Assembly: GCF_000733755.1 (NCBI RefSeq)
Contig: NZ_JPOF01000003.1
Span: forward strand, 496,001 to 560,000
Source of the DNA: Lachnoclostridium phytofermentans
GTDB lineage: Bacteria; Bacillota; Clostridia; Lachnospirales; Lachnospiraceae
Direction: 5' to 3'
Length of the DNA: 64,000 bases
Each line of letters starts with the position of its first letter. Positions within the stretch are counted from its first letter, which is position 1. A program made the position numbers and the translations under genes. Below, in pieces: positions 60,894 through 64,000 of the stretch. The notes under the pieces were generated by a model that did not search any database, was not told where the DNA came from, and saw only the letters and a list, made by a program, of their open reading frames with translations.

Positions 60894-62378
60894 TTATAGA
60901 TTGGTATAACCCATAAGGTAGGAATCTACTGCACGAGCTGCCTCTCTGCCTTCCCAGATAGCCCAGACTACCAGTGACTGTCCACGATGCATATCCCCTG
61001 CAACAAATATATTTTTTACATTTGTTGCATAACTATCCATCTCTGTTTTTACATTCATTCTCTCATTTTGTTCTACACCAAAGGCATCTGTAACGTATTT
61101 TTCAGTACCAAGGAATCCTGCCGCAATAAATACAAGGTCAGCTTCTACTTCATATTCACTTCCATCCACTTCCTCCATAAGGAAGCGTCCCGTTTTCTCT
61201 TCTTTTTTGCTTTCAAGTTTTACTAGCTTTAGCTTACTTAGTTTTCCTTCTTTATTTTTGAGGAATTCCTTCACTGTTGTTTGATATACACGTGGATCAT
61301 TCCCAAATACTTCTATGGCTTCCTCCTGACCGTAATCTGTCTTTAAGACCTTAGGCCACTCTGGCCATGGATTGTTTTCACTACGGGTAACGGGTGGTTT
61401 TGGCATCATCTCTAGTTGTAAGACGGATTTTGCTCCTTGCCTTATTGCTGTACCGACACAGTCATTTCCAGTATCACCGCCACCAATGACAACTACCTTT
61501 TTCCCTTTTGCCATCATCACTTTCTCGTCTGTTAAAGTACCATCTAATAATGCTTTCGTTACAGTACGAAGATAATCAACAGCGAAATAAATTCCTTCTG
61601 CATCACGGCCCGGTACTTTGATATCTCTTGGATTAGAAGCTCCGCATGCCAAAACAATAGCATCAAAATCTTTATATAAAGTCTGAGCTTTTTCCCCTTT
61701 CCCGATATCTGTTCCAGTAACAAAGGATACCCCTTCTTCTTCCATCCTATTGATTCTACGAAGAATAATCTCCTTCTCAAGCTTCATATTCGGAATACCA
61801 TACATTAACAAACCGCCAACTCTGTCATTTCGTTCAAACACAGTCACTTGATGACCTCTGTGATTTAACTGATCCGCTGCTGCTAGACCAGATGGACCAG
61901 ATCCAATCACCGCTATCTTTTTTCCGGTTCGAACTTTCGGTGGTTTTGCTTTCATAAGTCCATGCTCATATCCATATTCTATGATTCCATATTCATTCTC
62001 TTTAATTGCGACTGGTTTCGTGTTAATGTTACAAGTACATGCCGATTCACATGGTGCTGGACATACCCTAGCAGTAAATTCCGGAAAATTATTTGTTTTT
62101 AATAATCGACCTAATGCCAGCTCCATATTTCCATGATACAACGCATCGTTCCATTCCGGTATTAAATTACGTAATGGACAGCCGGAAGTCATACCGCCAA
62201 TCATCATTCCAGATTGACAAAATGGTACACCACATTCCATACATCTAGCACCCTGCTTTTTTCTTTCTTCCATGGATAGCTGGATATGAAACTCACCAAA
62301 GTTTTTTATTCTATCTTTTGGTTTCACAGCAATACTATCCTGTCTTTCATAATCTATAAATCCTGTTGGTTTCCCCAT
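60894..62378 (-). CDS. gltD: Glutamate synthase small subunit
   Basis: 494 residues. Supplies electrons from NADPH to the large subunit. N-terminal cysteine motifs CMECGVPFCQSG and CPAPCESACTCNI bind Fe-S clusters; FAD site IGSGPSGLAAADQL (~144) and NADP site VIGGGDTGNDC. Start 62378 is set by AAGGAGG upstream. It lies 43 bases after the gltB 3' end. Confidence 0.94.
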   Translation of the reverse strand: MGKPTGFIDYERQDSIAVKPKDRIKNFGEFHIQLSMEERKKQGARCMECGVPFCQSGMMIGGMTSGCPLRNLIPEWNDALYHGNMELALGRLLKTNNFPEFTARVCPAPCESACTCNINTKPVAIKENEYGIIEYGYEHGLMKAKPPKVRTGKKIAVIGSGPSGLAAADQLNHRGHQVTVFERNDRVGGLLMYGIPNMKLEKEIILRRINRMEEEGVSFVTGTDIGKGEKAQTLYKDFDAIVLACGASNPRDIKVPGRDAEGIYFAVDYLRTVTKALLDGTLTDEKVMMAKGKKVVVIGGGDTGNDCVGTAIRQGAKSVLQLEMMPKPPVTRSENNPWPEWPKVLKTDYGQEEAIEVFGNDPRVYQTTVKEFLKNKEGKLSKLKLVKLESKKEEKTGRFLMEEVDGSEYEVEADLVFIAAGFLGTEKYVTDAFGVEQNERMNVKTEMDSYATNVKNIFVAGDMHRGQSLVVWAIWEGREAARAVDSYLMGYTNL

Positions 62379-62421
62379 CGTATTATCCTCCTTAAAAACA
62401 TTACTGATGTAAGCACTGATA

Positions 62422-64000
62422 TCACACTTTCTTTGCATTGGCAAAGAAGGCTTCAATTTGCGCTTGCTCACTGCTAAGTCCTTTTTCTTCCATCTGGACA
62501 ATCATTTGGAGCATTCTGCGATAATCATGAGGAATAATTTTCTTAAACTTTGGTAAGTATTCTTTAAAGTTATCTAAAATCATCTTACCCTTTTGAGAAT
62601 TTGTATACATCACATGGTCTGCTATCATCTGCTTTAATTCGAGCACATCGTATTTATCGTTTACTGATTCAGACAACCATCTGTTTATTTAACTTTTTAT
62701 AAAGGTTGCTGTCTTCATCAAGAACATAAGCAATCCCTCCACTCATACCAGCTGCAAAGTTTTTCCCAGTACATCCAAGGACAACAACTCTTCCACCAGT
62801 CATGTATTCACAACCATGGTCACCGACACCTTCTACTACTGCAATAGCTCCAGAGTTTCTAACACAAAAGCGTTCTCCCGCAACACCGTTAATATAGACC
62901 TTCCCACTGGTTGCTCCATAGAGTGCTACATTTCCAATAATAATATTGTCTTCTGCTCTAAATATGCTGCCCTTTGGTGGATAAACAATTAATTTACCTC
63001 CAGATAAGCCCTTTCCAAAATAATCGTTGCTATCACCAGATAATTCTAAGGTTAAACCACTTGGAATAAATGCTCCAAAGCTTTGCCCACCGCTACCGTT
63101 GCAACGGATTACATACGTATCCTCTTCCAAGGAGTCACCACAGGTTCTCGTTATCTCAGATCCTAAGATAGTTCCAAAGGTACGATCAATATTTGTAATC
63201 GTTACTTCTAGTGTTTTTGGTTCTTTCTTCTCCATGAATGGTTTTAATCTCTTAAGTAATACCCGTTCATCCATGGTCTTTTCCAGTTCAAAATTATAGA
63301 CTTTCTTAGGATCAAACGCATAACTCTTTGTTTTATCAGAATATTTAGAATTAAGAATATTCGATAAATCAATCTTAAGTGCATGAGAATTATCCTTTAA
63401 CTGTCTAGGTTTTAATAAATCTGTGCGCCCAACTAACTCATTAACACTACGAATTCCAAGCTTCGCCATATATTCTCTTAATTCTTGTGCAATAAAGCGC
63501 ATAAAGTTCTCAACGTATTCTGGCTTTCCTTTAAAATTTTTTCTAAGTTCTGGATTCTGAGTTGCTACACCTACTGGACAAGTATCGAGATTACAAACTC
63601 GCATCATGACACAGCCAAGTGTCACTAACGGTGCTGTAGCAAACCCAAATTCTTCTGCTCCTAACAATGCCGCTACTAATACATCACGCCCAGTCATTAA
63701 CTTACCATCCGTTTCAATTACAACACGAGTACGAAGTCCATTCGCAATTAGGTTCTGGTGTGTTTCTGCAAGCCCAAGCTCCCATGGCAATCCAGCGTTG
63801 TAAATAGAGTTTCTTGGCGCTGCACCAGTTCCTCCATCAAAACCTGAAATTAAGATTACACCTGCACCAGCTTTTGCAACACCTGCTGCTACCGTACCAA
63901 CACCAGCTTCTGATACTAATTTTACAGAAATTCTAGCCTCTTTATTCGCATTCTTAAGGTCATAAATTAACTGAGCCAAATCTTCAATCGAGTAGATATC
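62422..64000 (-). pseudogene. gltB: Glutamate synthase large subunit, 3' half, frameshifted and cut by window edge
   Basis: The visible part enters from beyond base 64000 (frame open to the edge) with the FMN/glutamate-synthase domain ([38 protein letters not shown]), the 3Fe-4S cysteines [15 protein letters not shown], and the GXGXG beta-helix domain. The frame stops at 62669 after LNKQMVV. The family's last ~83 residues continue in another frame from 62676 ([29 protein letters not shown] ... ANAKKV) to 62422. Removing one base from GGTTGTC near 62674-62678 joins them as [11 protein letters not shown]. The downstream frame could also start at TTG 62676. Either a real lesion or a sequencing error. 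Confidence 0.82.

Overview
The window is a low-GC Firmicutes chromosome, most like a spore-forming Lachnospiraceae (a Clostridium/Lachnoclostridium-type genome). The evidence is the AT-rich DNA with strong AAGGAGG ribosome binding sites, a bacterial exosporium-type collagen-like gene, a two-gene Bmp/Nup nucleoside transporter set, glutamate synthase and a B12-dependent methionine synthase. No rRNA, tRNA or CRISPR array was seen. The species is not certain from sequence alone.

Layout. 1-8.3 kb: methionine/one-carbon genes on the minus strand (metH cut by the window edge, a metallophosphatase, a homocysteine methyltransferase/MetF fusion), then on the plus strand a NifU-like scaffold with a GGGtGRT protein, and a cold-shock protein. 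8.51-39.25 kb: a collagen-like (Gly-X-Y) spore-surface gene split in two by an integrative conjugative element (ICE) of about 29.7 kb (8808-38550). 39.3-64 kb: ordinary chromosome again, with a HAD phosphatase, a MarR-controlled heterodimeric ABC exporter, a nucleoside ABC transporter (4 genes), a small protein, a beta-helix transferase, topoisomerase III, a Cys-rich repeat protein, a LUD-domain protein, glyA, a DegV protein, a MATE pump and glutamate synthase (gltD, and gltB cut by the window edge).

The ICE is of the Tn1549/CTn5 type and visibly more GC-rich than its surroundings. Its backbone runs on the plus strand: ParB-like protein, ArdA, PcfB, VirD4 coupling protein, Maff2, TrbL/VirB6-like, SpoVG-like, PrgI, VirB4, NlpC/P60 wall hydrolase, DUF4315/DUF4366, Cys-rich VLP, MobC, CD1845-like, relaxase, sigma-like and Xre regulators, and a large serine recombinase at the right end. 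Cargo is a SEFIR-domain gene, a two-gene type II Thoeris system (TM-macro ThsA + TIR ThsB), a second two-gene TIR module, and an AraC/GyrI-regulated ABC-2 exporter. All three immune modules are antisense to the transfer operon.

The most striking signal is a family of 20 copies of a 25-bp palindrome (12-base arm ACTTCGGGCCAA, one variable centre base, then the reverse complement). It occurs at almost every gene boundary of the ICE, usually just 5' of a Shine-Dalgarno, and I see none in the flanking 34 kb. Four copies lie inside coding regions, all in the same reading frame, as TSGQLGPKS (one copy TSGQLVPKS). Cargo cassettes start and end near copies, and the Thoeris cassette is bracketed by a duplicated ~115-bp leader that carries one. 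The palindrome could be an operator for the ICE's ParB-like protein, an RNA processing hairpin, or a recombination or mobile palindromic unit. The sequence alone does not decide.

The ICE shows lesions: an in-frame amber codon in the ParB-like gene, a frameshift in ardA, a T-run frameshift in the NlpC/P60 gene and possibly a lost start codon in the Xre gene. The chromosomal gltB also has a frameshift near its 3' end, so sequencing error has to be excluded for the frameshifts.
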